A DNA stretch of 42,023 nucleotides from Paenibacillus ginsengarvi (GCF_003626695.1 NZ_RBAH01000044.1:1-42023); one strand, 5' to 3'; positions 8,177-16,815 are shown, counted from the first letter of the stretch. Numbers and translations: made by a program. The notes: a model not told the origin generated them from the letters alone.

Positions 8177-10024
8177 ATGAACGATCAAGGGAACCTTTCC
8201 GAATCCGGATTGTGCTGCCACGGTACCCCCGTACAGGCTGACGAGGGGAGAACCGCTGCGATTTGTACGAATAATCGGGGAGATACGCGACTGGTAATCG
8301 CCGCGCGCGGATATGTAGTGATTGTCGATCCGCAGGAGGGGACCAGCAAGCAAGTCCACTTTCCGGCAAACAACAAAGATTATCCGTACACCAGCTTAAG
8401 CAGTCGCAGCGGCATGTTTTATGTGGGGGCGGGAAACTTGCTGATGGCGCTGGACCCGTTCGCAGGCCGCTTCGTTGATTGCTGCGAGACGGGGCATTCC
8501 GGAGAGGCAGTCGGATTCAGCCTGGCGGAAGATTCGAACGGTACCATCTATGCGGCTTCCTACCCGACATGCCGGTTGTTTGGATACGCGCCAAGCTCGC
8601 GGACTTTGACAGAGCTTGGTCGGCTCGACGTTCAAGAGGATTACCCGTTTCATCTGGCGGTGGATCGGGATGGATGGGTCTATGCCGGAATCGGCACGGA
8701 ACGGTGCGTCATTTCCGCTCGCGACCCGGAGAATGGAGAAGTCCGCTCATTGGTTGTCGGCGAGGATCGCGTAAGCGGCAAGGGCATCGTGAGACTCGGG
8801 TCCGATGGCGAGGTATATGGTCGACTGGCGCCATCTTCGATTTCCGAGCCGCAGCCGTGGTTTCGCTTGAAGCGGGGGGCGACGATCCCGGTTCCGGATC
8901 ACGAGATTGCCGATAGCGATTATACCGGCACGGGGTTCCAAACCGTGCATCGCCGTTTTCCCGCTCCATGGCGACTAATGCGCTATAGCTTGCCGAACAG
9001 GGAAGCGGTCGTGCTGAACGAAGCAAGCGACTGTGAACTTCTGATTCCGCTGTCTTATGAATCGGAAGGGGCGGACCTGTCCCCTCTTGCAGCCGGGCCG
9101 GACGGAAACATATACGGAACTTCCAATCATCCGCTCCATTTGTACCGTTACGATCCGCAAGCCGATGTCCTGCAAGATCTAGGGGGGAGATGGACCGAGA
9201 AAAACGGAAATATTTGTGCTTATGCGATTCAGGGAAATTTGATCGCAGGTGCTGCCTACGCAGGCGGGCATGTGTTTATCATCGATACGTCCCGCCCCTT
9301 TCATAAAGAACCCGGGAAAGCGGGAAACCCGAGGCTGGTCGCCTCCGTGCCTGAAATTTACCGTCCTCGCTGCGCGTTGGCTCATCCGGATGGGGAGCAT
9401 GTGATTTTCGGCGGATTCGGGAATTATGGCGTGGTCGGAGGAGGACTATACATCCGCAACCTGGCTGACGGAACCGAACGAGTGCTGACGCCTGATCACC
9501 TTATTCAGCATCACAGCACGATGTGCATCGTCCCGTTGCCTGGCGGCGATCTTCTATGCGGTACGAGCGTCGAGGCACCGGGCGGCGGCAAACCGAAAGA
9601 TACGGAAGGACGGCTTTACCGGTTGGACTGGCGAACCAAAGAAGTCGTTTATAGCGAAGCGCCTATCCCGGGAGCTCGCGAGATCGCTTTGATGGAGATA
9701 GACCCGGCTGGCCTGGTACATGCTTTTACCGAGAAACAGTATTTCGTCTATGACCCGCAGGCCCGTCGTGTACTCCGCCGGGAAGAAATCGCCGATTTGG
9801 GCGGATTGGTGCGGCAAGGACTCGTCAAGAGCGAGGCGGGTCGGATCTACGGAGTGCGCGGACAGGCGATCTTTACAATCGACACGGATACGTGCAGACC
9901 GGTCTGCTTGTTCAAGCCGCCACACAAGATTACTTCCGGGCTCGCCCTGCTGAACGACCGCTTGTATTTTGCCTGCGGGAAGCAATTATGGAGCATGCAG
10001 CTCGGGACGTCCGAGCACACCTGA
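8177..10024 (+). CDS. Cytoplasmic beta-propeller repeat protein
   Basis: The 615-residue protein has no signal peptide and repeated blade-like units such as GNLLMALDPFAGRFV, GTIYAASYPTCRLFGY, GWVYAGIGTERC, GNIYGTSNHPLHLYRYDP and GRLYRLDWRTKEV. These fit a beta-propeller of the WD40/NHL/PQQ-like type. I cannot name a reaction; such proteins serve as lyases, isomerases or binding scaffolds, and its place next to a hydrolase and a sugar-type binder suggests polysaccharide or glycoside handling. The start is ATG 8177, nine bases after GGGGGAG; the TTG at 8168 is too close. It leads an apparent operon with the hydrolase (17-base gap) and the lipoprotein gene. Confidence 0.65.
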   Translation: MNDQGNLSESGLCCHGTPVQADEGRTAAICTNNRGDTRLVIAARGYVVIVDPQEGTSKQVHFPANNKDYPYTSLSSRSGMFYVGAGNLLMALDPFAGRFVDCCETGHSGEAVGFSLAEDSNGTIYAASYPTCRLFGYAPSSRTLTELGRLDVQEDYPFHLAVDRDGWVYAGIGTERCVISARDPENGEVRSLVVGEDRVSGKGIVRLGSDGEVYGRLAPSSISEPQPWFRLKRGATIPVPDHEIADSDYTGTGFQTVHRRFPAPWRLMRYSLPNREAVVLNEASDCELLIPLSYESEGADLSPLAAGPDGNIYGTSNHPLHLYRYDPQADVLQDLGGRWTEKNGNICAYAIQGNLIAGAAYAGGHVFIIDTSRPFHKEPGKAGNPRLVASVPEIYRPRCALAHPDGEHVIFGGFGNYGVVGGGLYIRNLADGTERVLTPDHLIQHHSTMCIVPLPGGDLLCGTSVEAPGGGKPKDTEGRLYRLDWRTKEVVYSEAPIPGAREIALMEIDPAGLVHAFTEKQYFVYDPQARRVLRREEIADLGGLVRQGLVKSEAGRIYGVRGQAIFTIDTDTCRPVCLFKPPHKITSGLALLNDRLYFACGKQLWSMQLGTSEHT

Positions 10025-10041
10025 ATGGAGGGGAGGCGTGT

Positions 10042-10959
10042 ATGGTATACGTATTACAGCAGTTAAATGACAACGGAGTGCCGCCATTGCTTCCAGACAC
10101 TGCTTCTGTGGAGCAGTGGCAGATGAAGCGGGAAGGGATTCGGCGTATATGGATGGAGTATTTGGGATAGCATCCGAATCGGCTTCCTGCCGGCTATGAA
10201 GTGCTGTCGAAGGCGGAGTTTGCCGACCATTCCCGGCTTCATATCCGCTACGGAACCGCAAACGGAGATGAGGTCACTGCTTATCTGCTTCATCCAAGCG
10301 ACCTGAGAGCCGAGCCTCTTCCGGCGGTGTTGGCGCTTCACCCGACGGTCGGGAACGGCAAGGAGGATACCGCGACAGTTCAAGGGCGGAACAATCGGCG
10401 ATATGGGCTTGAACTGGCGCAGCGCGGATATGTCGTTCTTGCGCCGGATACGATTACTGCAGGCGAGCGGGCCTCTTCGCTATGCGCTTTGCCTGAGGTG
10501 GACCCGGGGCGCATCGGAGCGATCGGGCATTCGCTCGGCGGTTATAACAGCTTCTTTCTGGCCGGTCTGGACGATCGGGTCCGGGCCTTCGTCAGCAGCT
10601 GCGGTTTTTGCACCTTCGCGGGCGATCCGACGCCGAATCGATGGGGGCACCGGGATTGGTTCTCGCATATTCCCCGCCTGACCGAGGATTTGAACAGAGG
10701 CGAAGTCCCTTTCGAATTTCACGAGATTGCCGCACTAGCCGCGCCAATCCCGGCATTTTACTATAGCGGCCAGCAGGATCTGATTTTTCCGAATTGGCAG
10801 TCGTACTCGCAAGGAATGGAACGGTTGTTCGAGCTGTACCGGTTGTTGGACAAGGCCGATTCCTTTCATTATGTGATGACAAACGGCGGACATGATTTTC
10901 CCGACGCTGTTCGGCAGATGGCCTATGCCTTCTTGGACAGGCATCTGGGAAAAGAGTAA
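10042..10959 (+). pseudogene. Alpha/beta hydrolase with in-frame amber codon
   Basis: One reading frame from ATG 10042 (behind GGAGGGGAGG) to 10959 is interrupted only by TAG at 10168-10170; both sides read well (WMEYLG before, HPNRLPAGYE after). The product is a dienelactone-hydrolase-like alpha/beta hydrolase: nucleophile motif GAIGHSLGGY (Ser codon 10531), Asp in SGQQDLIFPNW, His in NGGHDFPDAV. Compared with the layout I recall for this family, the stretch between PDTITAGER and CALPEVDP also looks about 40-50 residues short, which would be an in-frame deletion. Either lesion alone would probably cripple it. Reinitiation at GTG 10201 could make an N-truncated form. It sits between the propeller and lipoprotein genes of one operon. 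Confidence 0.8.
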
Positions 10960-10990
10960 TCCTACTAAATGGAAAGAGGGTCGATTCCGA

Positions 10991-12331
10991 ATGTATAAGT
11001 ATAAGAAGCTGTTCCATGGTCTGATCGGTTCGTCATTAGTCGTTCTGCTTGCCGCTTGCGGCGACGGAGGAAGTAGTCCAAACCAAACCGTCGGGCAGAA
11101 GCCCGCGGACAAAGCAGAGAAGCCTCCCGAACCGGTCGAATTGAAAATTCATGCCGCTGGAGTAGCGGAACAGGAGTTCAATACCCGCTTCAAAGACGTG
11201 CTACATAAAAAGTACCCGCACATCACGATCACCTGGCTGCCGTCCAGCGGAGCTTCGAACTCGGTTGCCGAGTACGTTGCCCGCGGCGAGATTCCCGATA
11301 TTATACGCAATATTTCCAGCACGATCCGCACCAACTACTTGGATCTTGGGCTCGGATACGACCTGAACGAGATGGTCATGAAATACAAGTACGATTTGGC
11401 CCGCTTCAATCCGATCTTTATTGACGGCTTGAAAAATTTGACTTCTCCAAACGGAGAGCTGTATGGCCTCCCGGTGTCGCCGTTCTTTTCGCGTGTACTG
11501 TATTACAACAAAGATTTGTTCGACAAATTCGGCCAGCCTTACTTGAAAGACGGCATGACCTGGGAAGAAGTGTACGACGCGGCCCGCAAGATGACCCGTG
11601 TGGAGAACGGAGTCGTTTACCGCGGGTTCAGCGCCAATGTCAGCTCTTTATTGACGTACAATGAATATTCTCTTTCCACTTTGGACCCGGCCAAGGACGA
11701 GCTGTCCAGCTTCGAGACGTGGAAAAAAATATTTGACAACTATATGCGGTTCTATCAAATACCGAACAATACGATCGGCAAAACGGTAGCCGAGGAAAGC
11801 GCCATGTTCCAGAAAGGGACGGTCGCCATTCATTCCGACATTTACTCGCCGTATCTCAACTTGAGCATGCTTCCCAATTGGGACATGGCATCGATCCCGA
11901 TCATCGACGGAGCGCCCAAAAAAATCGGCATATTCCCGCCTGGATATTTGCTCATTACGAAGCAAAGCAAGCACAAGGACGAAGCGTTCAAGGTCATCAT
12001 GGAAATGCTCGACAACGACGTTCAAATGAACGATGCCCGCAACGGATTTTTGCCGACGTTGGCCGACAAAAGCGTGTTGAGCGTTTTGAGCCAGAACAGC
12101 GACGCGTTCAAGGGCAAGAATATGAAAGCAGTCAGCTACTACGAATTCGCTCCGCTTCGTCCGGCACGCGCGAAAGGGATGACCGTTATCGATACGAATA
12201 CGGCGGACGCCATGCTGCGGGATGCTTTCATGAATTCGGCGCTCGGCAGCGAGGACGTTAATTCGGCATTAAGGAAAACGGACGAGCTGCTGCGCAAAGA
12301 AGTGGAGAAGGAGAAAAGCAAAACAAAGTGA
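10991..12331 (+). CDS. Extracellular solute-binding lipoprotein (family 1)
   Basis: The 446-residue protein has an N-terminal signal peptide with lipobox LLAAC and the sugar-binder layout: YYNKDLFDKFGQPYLKDGMTW and KQSKHKDEAFKVIMEML. The chosen start is ATG 10991, about ten bases after AAAGAGGG; the frame is open further upstream only because it overlaps the hydrolase. The linker KPPEPVEL and the IKxxHAxx region resemble the lipoprotein gene at 6486, so the two are paralogues. No permease gene follows; a terminator does. It probably supplies substrate recognition to a permease encoded elsewhere. Confidence 0.9.
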   Translation: MYKYKKLFHGLIGSSLVVLLAACGDGGSSPNQTVGQKPADKAEKPPEPVELKIHAAGVAEQEFNTRFKDVLHKKYPHITITWLPSSGASNSVAEYVARGEIPDIIRNISSTIRTNYLDLGLGYDLNEMVMKYKYDLARFNPIFIDGLKNLTSPNGELYGLPVSPFFSRVLYYNKDLFDKFGQPYLKDGMTWEEVYDAARKMTRVENGVVYRGFSANVSSLLTYNEYSLSTLDPAKDELSSFETWKKIFDNYMRFYQIPNNTIGKTVAEESAMFQKGTVAIHSDIYSPYLNLSMLPNWDMASIPIIDGAPKKIGIFPPGYLLITKQSKHKDEAFKVIMEMLDNDVQMNDARNGFLPTLADKSVLSVLSQNSDAFKGKNMKAVSYYEFAPLRPARAKGMTVIDTNTADAMLRDAFMNSALGSEDVNSALRKTDELLRKEVEKEKSKTK

Positions 12332-12361
12332 ACGGCGTTTCGGTTGGACGAAAATGAAGAG

Positions 12362-12395
12362 AGGGGCTGTCCCGATAAAGGGGCAGCCCCTTGTT
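12362..12395 (+). terminator. Rho-independent terminator
   Basis: GGGGCTGTCCC and GGGGCAGCCCC form a GC-rich hairpin followed by TTGTT, ending the propeller-hydrolase-lipoprotein operon. It may also serve the convergent AraC-type gene. Confidence 0.75.
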
Positions 12396-12417
12396 CCGCG
12401 TCGATCGGGGTGTGGGC

Positions 12418-14628
12418 TTATGGCTCGGAGAAGGCCGACTCGGCGAAAGGCATTTTGCGATACTGCATCGGGGTTACGCCGAACTTGCTTTTGAAGCGGG
12501 CGCAAAAATAGCGGGCGTTGCTGTAACCGACCTTCTCCGCAATATCTTTGGTCGACAGGGCGGTATGGCGCAGCAGCTCGCAGGCGCTGTCCAAGCGGGC
12601 ATTGGTCAAGTAATCGATAAAAGGAACTCCGATCCGTTCCCTGAACTGCCTGGATAAATAAGAAGTCGATAAGCCTGTCAGCGCGGCCAACTGATCGAGC
12701 GAAATATCTTCATGCAGATGGTCCCGAATATACGCCGTCAAGGTGGAGGCCAATTCGTGCTGGGATCGCCGCATGATGTGCTGCTCGATATGGCCCGTCA
12801 CTTGAATGCTCAATGTGCGTATCGCCTCGAGCGAATCGTGCCAAGTATCCGCCCGAACCAATTGAGTCGACAGCGCTGCGGGGAAAAGACGTTCCTTCAT
12901 GTTGACGTCGAGAACGACTTTCGATACGACCATCGCAAGCTGCATGAGACAAAACTGGACGGCCTCCAAAGGAACGGAGCGGCTGCCCGCAGCTATCGCG
13001 AATTGCTCGAGGAACCGCTCCACGGCGGCCCGGTCGCCTGCGCGCATCGCATTTTCCAGCGGCTCATATTGAATTTGCGGCATCTCGTCGCGCTCGCTCA
13101 ATTCGTCATGATCCATAATCGTATTCATGCCGAACAGAAACGTATAGGCCAAAGCGGCTTCGGCCTGCTCGAACGACTTGGCGATTTCCCCGGGCGACCG
13201 AGCCGTGCCGCCCATGCCTGCGGCGAACGAAGCTGTTTCTCCCGCATCATGCAGCACGACATGAAGCTCTGCCAGTATTTGCTCTCTCAACGATGCGCAA
13301 TCGTCGGCGTAATACAGAACGCTCCATTCGCCCGGGCGGTTCTCCACGGCTAGATGCGCGAGGGACAGCTTGTGAGTCGCCAGCACCGCCGTTTCCTTCG
13401 CTTTATCGCCGCGCCATATCACGTTGACCGCGATGTATGCGGAAGCGGCGGGAACCGCTTCGACGGCTTCATCTTCGGTCATTCGTCCGTGCAGCAAGTC
13501 GAGCAGCTTGCTGCCACTCAGCTTTTGGGACAAATATTGGATCGTATGATGCAATTCCGTCATGACGTAGTCCAAAGCCTGAAGCTCGTTGCGCTGCTGC
13601 TTCGGGTACAAGCCGGCGTTCCGTTCCTTCAAGCGCTGGATCAAATGCTGAACCGGCTTGTATGATTTGAAAGCGAGGAAGTAGGCGAGTACGATGCCGA
13701 TTGCGATTGTCCCCAAACCGATCCATACGATGGTGCTCCTCATGTTGGTGGAGGCGGGCGCGGAAATGTCGGGCGGAACCATCGCCGCATACGCCCATTG
13801 TTCCCCTTCCCGCTGTAAGGAAAGAAAGTGTACGTCGCCATTCATTCGCCGATTCCAGCCGGCTTGCACCTCGGACCTATCCTCGGCAAACGCATTGCTC
13901 GATCCTGCCATATAGCCGTCCGGGATGGAATACATAAACAGTTTTTCCCGCGAGTCTGCGAGAAACCGGTCCATGACGGTGTGGAACAGGTCGGCGCGAA
14001 TATCGATCAGCAGGTATCCTTGAATATCTTTGCCCGCAGCCCGCTCGGGGAATGATATGACATAGGTCATCAAACGATCGCGAACGCCGAGTCCGTAATC
14101 GACGTCCCGCAGTATCCAACGGTTCGTCCATGAATTGTCGGATTTCAGCAAACGAATCAACTCGGCTCCGGGAGTTCGGTCGCCTAACGGGAAGAAGGCG
14201 TGCTTGTCGACCATGAAATCCGTGTTTTTGAAATAAAAGGTTACATTTTCGGCTTCCGGATGATCGGCCACAATTTCTTTGAGATAGTTCGCCAGATGAT
14301 AAATTTGATACATGCTTTGTCCGTATTCCTCGTAAAACACGGAAAACGGGTCGCGCTGAGACGTATCGACGGCAGACAGCAGCTTGCCGAAGAAGGCGTT
14401 TTTATAGACGCCCGGATACGTATGCTCCAACTGCTCCTTTAACGCGGTCAAACGGCTGTTGCTGTATTGCGCCTTCTCCTCGGCCGCGGCTCTTCCGGTC
14501 CGCTCGAGCATGAGAAAGACGCATACCGCGGAAATCAGCAGGGCGATCAACGTATAGGACAGGAACAACCGCCTGAAGTAAACGCTTTCCAAATAGCGGG
14601 CGGATGTTCGGACAAAAGCGAGCTTCAT
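12418..14628 (-). CDS. Membrane-anchored AraC-family sensor regulator
   Basis: The 736-residue protein has a membrane helix at about residues 20-41, an extracellular region of about 255 residues, a second helix near 297-320 and a C-terminal AraC/XylS DNA-binding domain over the last ~100 residues (ISLDQLAALTGLSTSYLSRQF ... STKDIAEKVGYSNARYFCARF). This YesN-like architecture couples an outside signal, often a plant polysaccharide breakdown product, to transcription. The start is ATG 14628, nine bases after AGGAG; an open frame upstream adds 47 poorly supported residues. Convergent to the lipoprotein operon and near the pectate-lyase-like gene, it is the likely regulator of one or both. Confidence 0.85.
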   Translation of the reverse strand: MKLAFVRTSARYLESVYFRRLFLSYTLIALLISAVCVFLMLERTGRAAAEEKAQYSNSRLTALKEQLEHTYPGVYKNAFFGKLLSAVDTSQRDPFSVFYEEYGQSMYQIYHLANYLKEIVADHPEAENVTFYFKNTDFMVDKHAFFPLGDRTPGAELIRLLKSDNSWTNRWILRDVDYGLGVRDRLMTYVISFPERAAGKDIQGYLLIDIRADLFHTVMDRFLADSREKLFMYSIPDGYMAGSSNAFAEDRSEVQAGWNRRMNGDVHFLSLQREGEQWAYAAMVPPDISAPASTNMRSTIVWIGLGTIAIGIVLAYFLAFKSYKPVQHLIQRLKERNAGLYPKQQRNELQALDYVMTELHHTIQYLSQKLSGSKLLDLLHGRMTEDEAVEAVPAASAYIAVNVIWRGDKAKETAVLATHKLSLAHLAVENRPGEWSVLYYADDCASLREQILAELHVVLHDAGETASFAAGMGGTARSPGEIAKSFEQAEAALAYTFLFGMNTIMDHDELSERDEMPQIQYEPLENAMRAGDRAAVERFLEQFAIAAGSRSVPLEAVQFCLMQLAMVVSKVVLDVNMKERLFPAALSTQLVRADTWHDSLEAIRTLSIQVTGHIEQHIMRRSQHELASTLTAYIRDHLHEDISLDQLAALTGLSTSYLSRQFRERIGVPFIDYLTNARLDSACELLRHTALSTKDIAEKVGYSNARYFCARFKSKFGVTPMQYRKMPFAESAFSEP

Positions 14629-14793
14629 TGCGACCAACTCCTGAGGCGATGTCGGACTTATCGCCTCGATCATATCATGCGGCTGCGCCAAAAGTAAATG
14701 TATACCGGCAAGCAACAGCGGGGGTTTCCCTTTCTGTTTTGCCGATTTATTTGCATTTGCCATACACAACCGGTAAGGAAATCCGGGAATTAT

Positions 14794-14810
14794 TTATACG
14801 ATCGTATAAT
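14794..14810 (+). promoter_or_regulatory. 16-bp palindrome overlapping a -10 box
   Basis: TTATACGATCGTATAA (14794-14809) is a perfect palindrome and its right arm holds TATAAT (14805-14810). A dimeric repressor, for example TetR type, bound there would block the promoter of the EthD-SDR pair. No clear -35 box is seen. Confidence 0.55.
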
Positions 14811-14972
14811 ACCGGGAAACCGTATCCGATGGTAATTTATAGAAAGCGACAACAAAGTGAATAGAGAACAAGGCAGATGACCAGTTCAGGTCGGATCGGC
14901 TGCGCTGCGGGAGGCATTTTTAACAAAGGACCTTAAAGCAACAAACAACAAGAATGAAGGAGGCAATCATGG

Positions 14973-15293
14973 ATGGCTAAGCTTGTCATCTTATTTGAAG
15001 AACCTACGGATCGGGATGGCTTTGAGGAGTATTACATGAACACCCATCTGCCGCTCAGCCGGCATGTGCCTTATGTAAGCAAAACGTCCGTCCATCAGGT
15101 GGTACAGATCGGGCAACTGCCTGAGTTTTACGGAATCCCTTACAAGATTGCAGAGCTTGAATTTGAAAGTGTCGAATTGCTGCAGCAGGCGTTGGCGAGC
15201 CCGGAATGGCAGAACGTACTGGCAGATGCCGTTCATCTGTTTGCTTTTCTGCCCAAGCCGCCGCTTGTCGTTGTCGTTGATTCTTGCCCATAG
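14973..15293 (+). CDS. EthD domain-containing protein
   Basis: The 106-residue protein has the dimeric ferredoxin-like EthD pattern: MAKLVILFEEPTDRDGFEEY, YMNTHLPLSRHVP, and a final beta strand region with FLPKPPLVVVV. Family members act with oxidoreductases or monooxygenases, often in degradation of small organic molecules, but the exact reaction is unknown. The ATG at 14973 follows AAGGAGG by nine bases; the ATG at 14969 reads only three codons. It is followed after 22 bases by an SDR gene, and a palindrome overlapping a -10 box lies about 165 bases upstream. Confidence 0.8.
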   Translation: MAKLVILFEEPTDRDGFEEYYMNTHLPLSRHVPYVSKTSVHQVVQIGQLPEFYGIPYKIAELEFESVELLQQALASPEWQNVLADAVHLFAFLPKPPLVVVVDSCP

Positions 15294-15315
15294 AAATTCA
15301 GGAGGATGAAAGTTA

Positions 15316-16062
15316 ATGCATTATACGATTATTACAGGAACATCGCGTGGAATCGGGGAATCCATGGCCCGGCTGCTGCTGGAACAAGGTCAATGCGTGC
15401 TGGGGATAGCAAGGACATTCCATCCTTCGCTTGACGAGGAGTATCCGAAACATTATCACGGCTTCGAAGCCGATCTGACCGACAGTGAAAAACTGGAGCC
15501 GCTGATGGAGCGGATCTTCGGGCACATTTCAATCGCTGAAGCGGGAAGTATCCATCTGGTGAACAATGCGGCGGCGCTGCTCCCGCTTCGAGAAATTTCC
15601 TTGTGCGAACCGCAAGAGATTGCAAATCATGTCAAGGTAAATTTAATTGCGCCGATGATAATGACTTCCCTTTTCGCAAGACTTACCAAGCCGTACAAAG
15701 GCGACAAACGGATTCTGAATATCTCTTCCGCATCGGCCAATATTTTGCTTCCGGATATGAGCTGCTACAGCACAACCAAGGCCGGGCTGGATGTGTTCTC
15801 CAAATGCGCGGGTCTGGAGCAGCAGAAACAGGAGGACCCCGTCCGTATCGCATCCGTCTGGCCCGGCATGATTGAGACCCGGATGCAGGAAGAGCTGAGA
15901 AACCAGCAGAAAGAAGGTTTTTCGAGCGCCGACATATTCTTGCAGGCCAGGGATAAAGGGATGCTGATGAATCCAATGGATACAGCGAAAAAGCTGGTGG
16001 AATTGCTGCAGGGAGACAGCTTCCCACAGGGGCAGGTCGTGGAAAATCTGGATCCTTTGTAA
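15316..16062 (+). CDS. SDR-family oxidoreductase (benzil reductase-like)
   Basis: The 248-residue protein is a classical short-chain dehydrogenase: cofactor motif TGTSRGIG at 8-15, NNAA at 83-86, and catalytic Ser138, Tyr151 and Lys155. The overall pattern resembles YueD-type (S)-benzoin-forming benzil reductases and sepiapterin reductase-like enzymes, NADPH-dependent carbonyl reductases; the substrate is not fixed. The start has AGGAGG at a proper distance. It is probably co-transcribed with the EthD gene 22 bases upstream. The lanthipeptide locus starts about 150 bases later from its own control region. Confidence 0.88.
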   Translation: MHYTIITGTSRGIGESMARLLLEQGQCVLGIARTFHPSLDEEYPKHYHGFEADLTDSEKLEPLMERIFGHISIAEAGSIHLVNNAAALLPLREISLCEPQEIANHVKVNLIAPMIMTSLFARLTKPYKGDKRILNISSASANILLPDMSCYSTTKAGLDVFSKCAGLEQQKQEDPVRIASVWPGMIETRMQEELRNQQKEGFSSADIFLQARDKGMLMNPMDTAKKLVELLQGDSFPQGQVVENLDPL

Positions 16063-16076
16063 CAGGCTAATACGAT

Positions 16077-16096
16077 TATTATACGAAGGTATAATA
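16077..16096 (+). promoter_or_regulatory. Palindromic operator candidate before lanthipeptide genes
   Basis: TATTATAC-GAAG-GTATAATA has perfect 8-bp arms, and the right arm holds TATAAT (16090-16095). It shares the TTATAC-N4-GTATAA core with the element at 14794, so one regulator may control both the EthD-SDR pair and the lanthipeptide operon. Confidence 0.55.
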
Positions 16097-16214
16097 TCCA
16101 ATCAAAGTAATAAATGGTATTTTATTTCATGTAAATCAAACCCGGCAGTGCTAACTTACATGGTTACGTACTTCCCTGGTAATGAGGAGGTACGCACGAA
16201 AGGGGGTGATACAA

Positions 16215-16352
16215 GTGGAACAACTGACGAATGTAATCGATCATCTGTCTGATGAGGAATTAGCCGAAATCGCAGGCGGAATGAGATGTCAGGACTGCAG
16301 CATGACTCAATGCGGATCTGATTTTACCGGCAATGCCGTTTGTCATGGTTAA
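16215..16352 (+). CDS. Class II lanthipeptide precursor 1
   Basis: A 45-residue peptide: a 22-residue acidic leader ending ELAEIAGG and a 23-residue core that begins MRCQDCSMTQCG and ends NAVCHG. The double-glycine leader fits cleavage by the C39 domain of the nearby LanT, and the core has four Cys and four Ser/Thr (Ser7, Thr9, Ser13, Thr16 of the core) for (methyl)lanthionine formation by LanM. Translation starts at GTG 16215 behind AAAGGGGGTGAT; an ATG in this repeat's sister copy is out of frame. It is the most divergent of three precursor genes: Ser for Thr in the core and a different C-terminus. Confidence 0.88.
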   Translation: MEQLTNVIDHLSDEELAEIAGGMRCQDCSMTQCGSDFTGNAVCHG

Positions 16353-16470
16353 TTGGATTAGTTAGCCGTCTGGCGACTTTGCCGGAAGATGGGTAGCGGG
16401 GACGTTTTTTTGACGAAAATGGCGAGCTTCCCTGGTAATGAGGAGGTACGCATGAAAGGGGGTGATACAA

Positions 16471-16611
16471 GTGGAACAACTGACGAATGTAATCGATCAT
16501 CTGTCTGATGAGGAATTGGCCGAAATCGCAGGCGGAATGAGATGTCAGGACTGCAGCATGACTAAACAATGCGGAACTGATTTTACTGGAGATTGCGCGT
16601 GGAACAACTGA
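16471..16611 (+). CDS. Class II lanthipeptide precursor 2
   Basis: A 46-residue peptide with the same leader as precursor 1 and a core that begins MRCQDCSMTKQCGTDFTGDC and ends AWNN. It keeps four Cys and four Ser/Thr. Its start is GTG 16471 behind AAAGGGGGTGAT. Its final codons (TGG AAC AAC TGA) are made by the duplication junction: the same bases are the start of precursor 3 in another frame, so the two genes overlap by 13 bases. The C-terminus WNN, against WSF in precursor 3, is therefore a product of the recombination. Confidence 0.88.
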   Translation: MEQLTNVIDHLSDEELAEIAGGMRCQDCSMTKQCGTDFTGDCAWNN

Positions 16612-16739
16612 CGAATGTAATCGATCATCTGTCTGATGAGGAATTAGCCGAAATCGCAGGCGGAATGAGATGCCAGGACTGCAGCATGACTAAACAATGC
16701 GGAACTGATTTTACTGGAGATTGCGCGTGGTCCTTCTAA
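16599..16739 (+). CDS. Class II lanthipeptide precursor 3
   Basis: A 46-residue peptide with the same leader and a core identical to precursor 2 up to GDCAW, then SF. The duplication removed its normal ribosome site, but GGAG at 16588-16591, inside the core codons of precursor 2 (ACT GGA GAT), lies seven bases before GTG 16599 and can replace it. It is in the -1 frame relative to precursor 2, so reinitiation after the precursor 2 stop is also possible. A hairpin 20 bases downstream separates it from the modification genes. Confidence 0.85.
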   Translation: MEQLTNVIDHLSDEELAEIAGGMRCQDCSMTKQCGTDFTGDCAWSF

Positions 16740-16758
16740 CAATATTAAAACGTAAAGA

Positions 16759-16787
16759 AGGCAGGGGGAAACCCCTGTCTGTCTTTT
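16759..16787 (+). terminator. Attenuator-like hairpin between precursors and lanM
   Basis: AGGCAGGGG and CCCCTGTCT (one G-U pair) form a 9-bp stem followed by GTCTTTT. A partial terminator here would give more precursor than enzyme message, as is usual in lantibiotic operons. Confidence 0.7.
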
Positions 16788-16815
16788 CAAATTGGTCATT
16801 AAAGGGAGAATTGGC

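Larger units (their letters stand above)
16171..16726 (+). repeat. Tandem duplication of lanthipeptide precursor units
   Basis: The block starting cttccctggtaatgagg at 16171 recurs 256 bases later at 16427 and carries the ribosome site, leader and core start. A second, tighter duplication of exactly 128 bases repeats 16471-16598 as 16599-16726, end to end. The last two units differ at only a few synonymous positions (Leu TTG/TTA and Cys TGT/TGC), so they are not a trivial assembly echo. Confidence 0.85.

Noticed and set aside
8110..8241. Short frame starting MNYAERLDDAG before the propeller gene
   Set aside because: It overlaps the propeller gene for about half its length and its product has no conserved look; the purine run may serve only the later start.
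12712..13665. Plus-strand open frames of 213 and 103 codons
   Set aside because: They lie opposite the AraC-type sensor gene, whose domains are complete; they are composition shadows.
16447..16506. ATG in the second precursor unit giving MKGGDTSG...
   Set aside because: Out of frame with the leader and soon terminated; the first unit has ACG at this place, so it is not conserved.
16171..16726. Possible CRISPR-like array
   Set aside because: The repeats are coding precursor units with 256- and 128-base periods, not short repeats with unique spacers.
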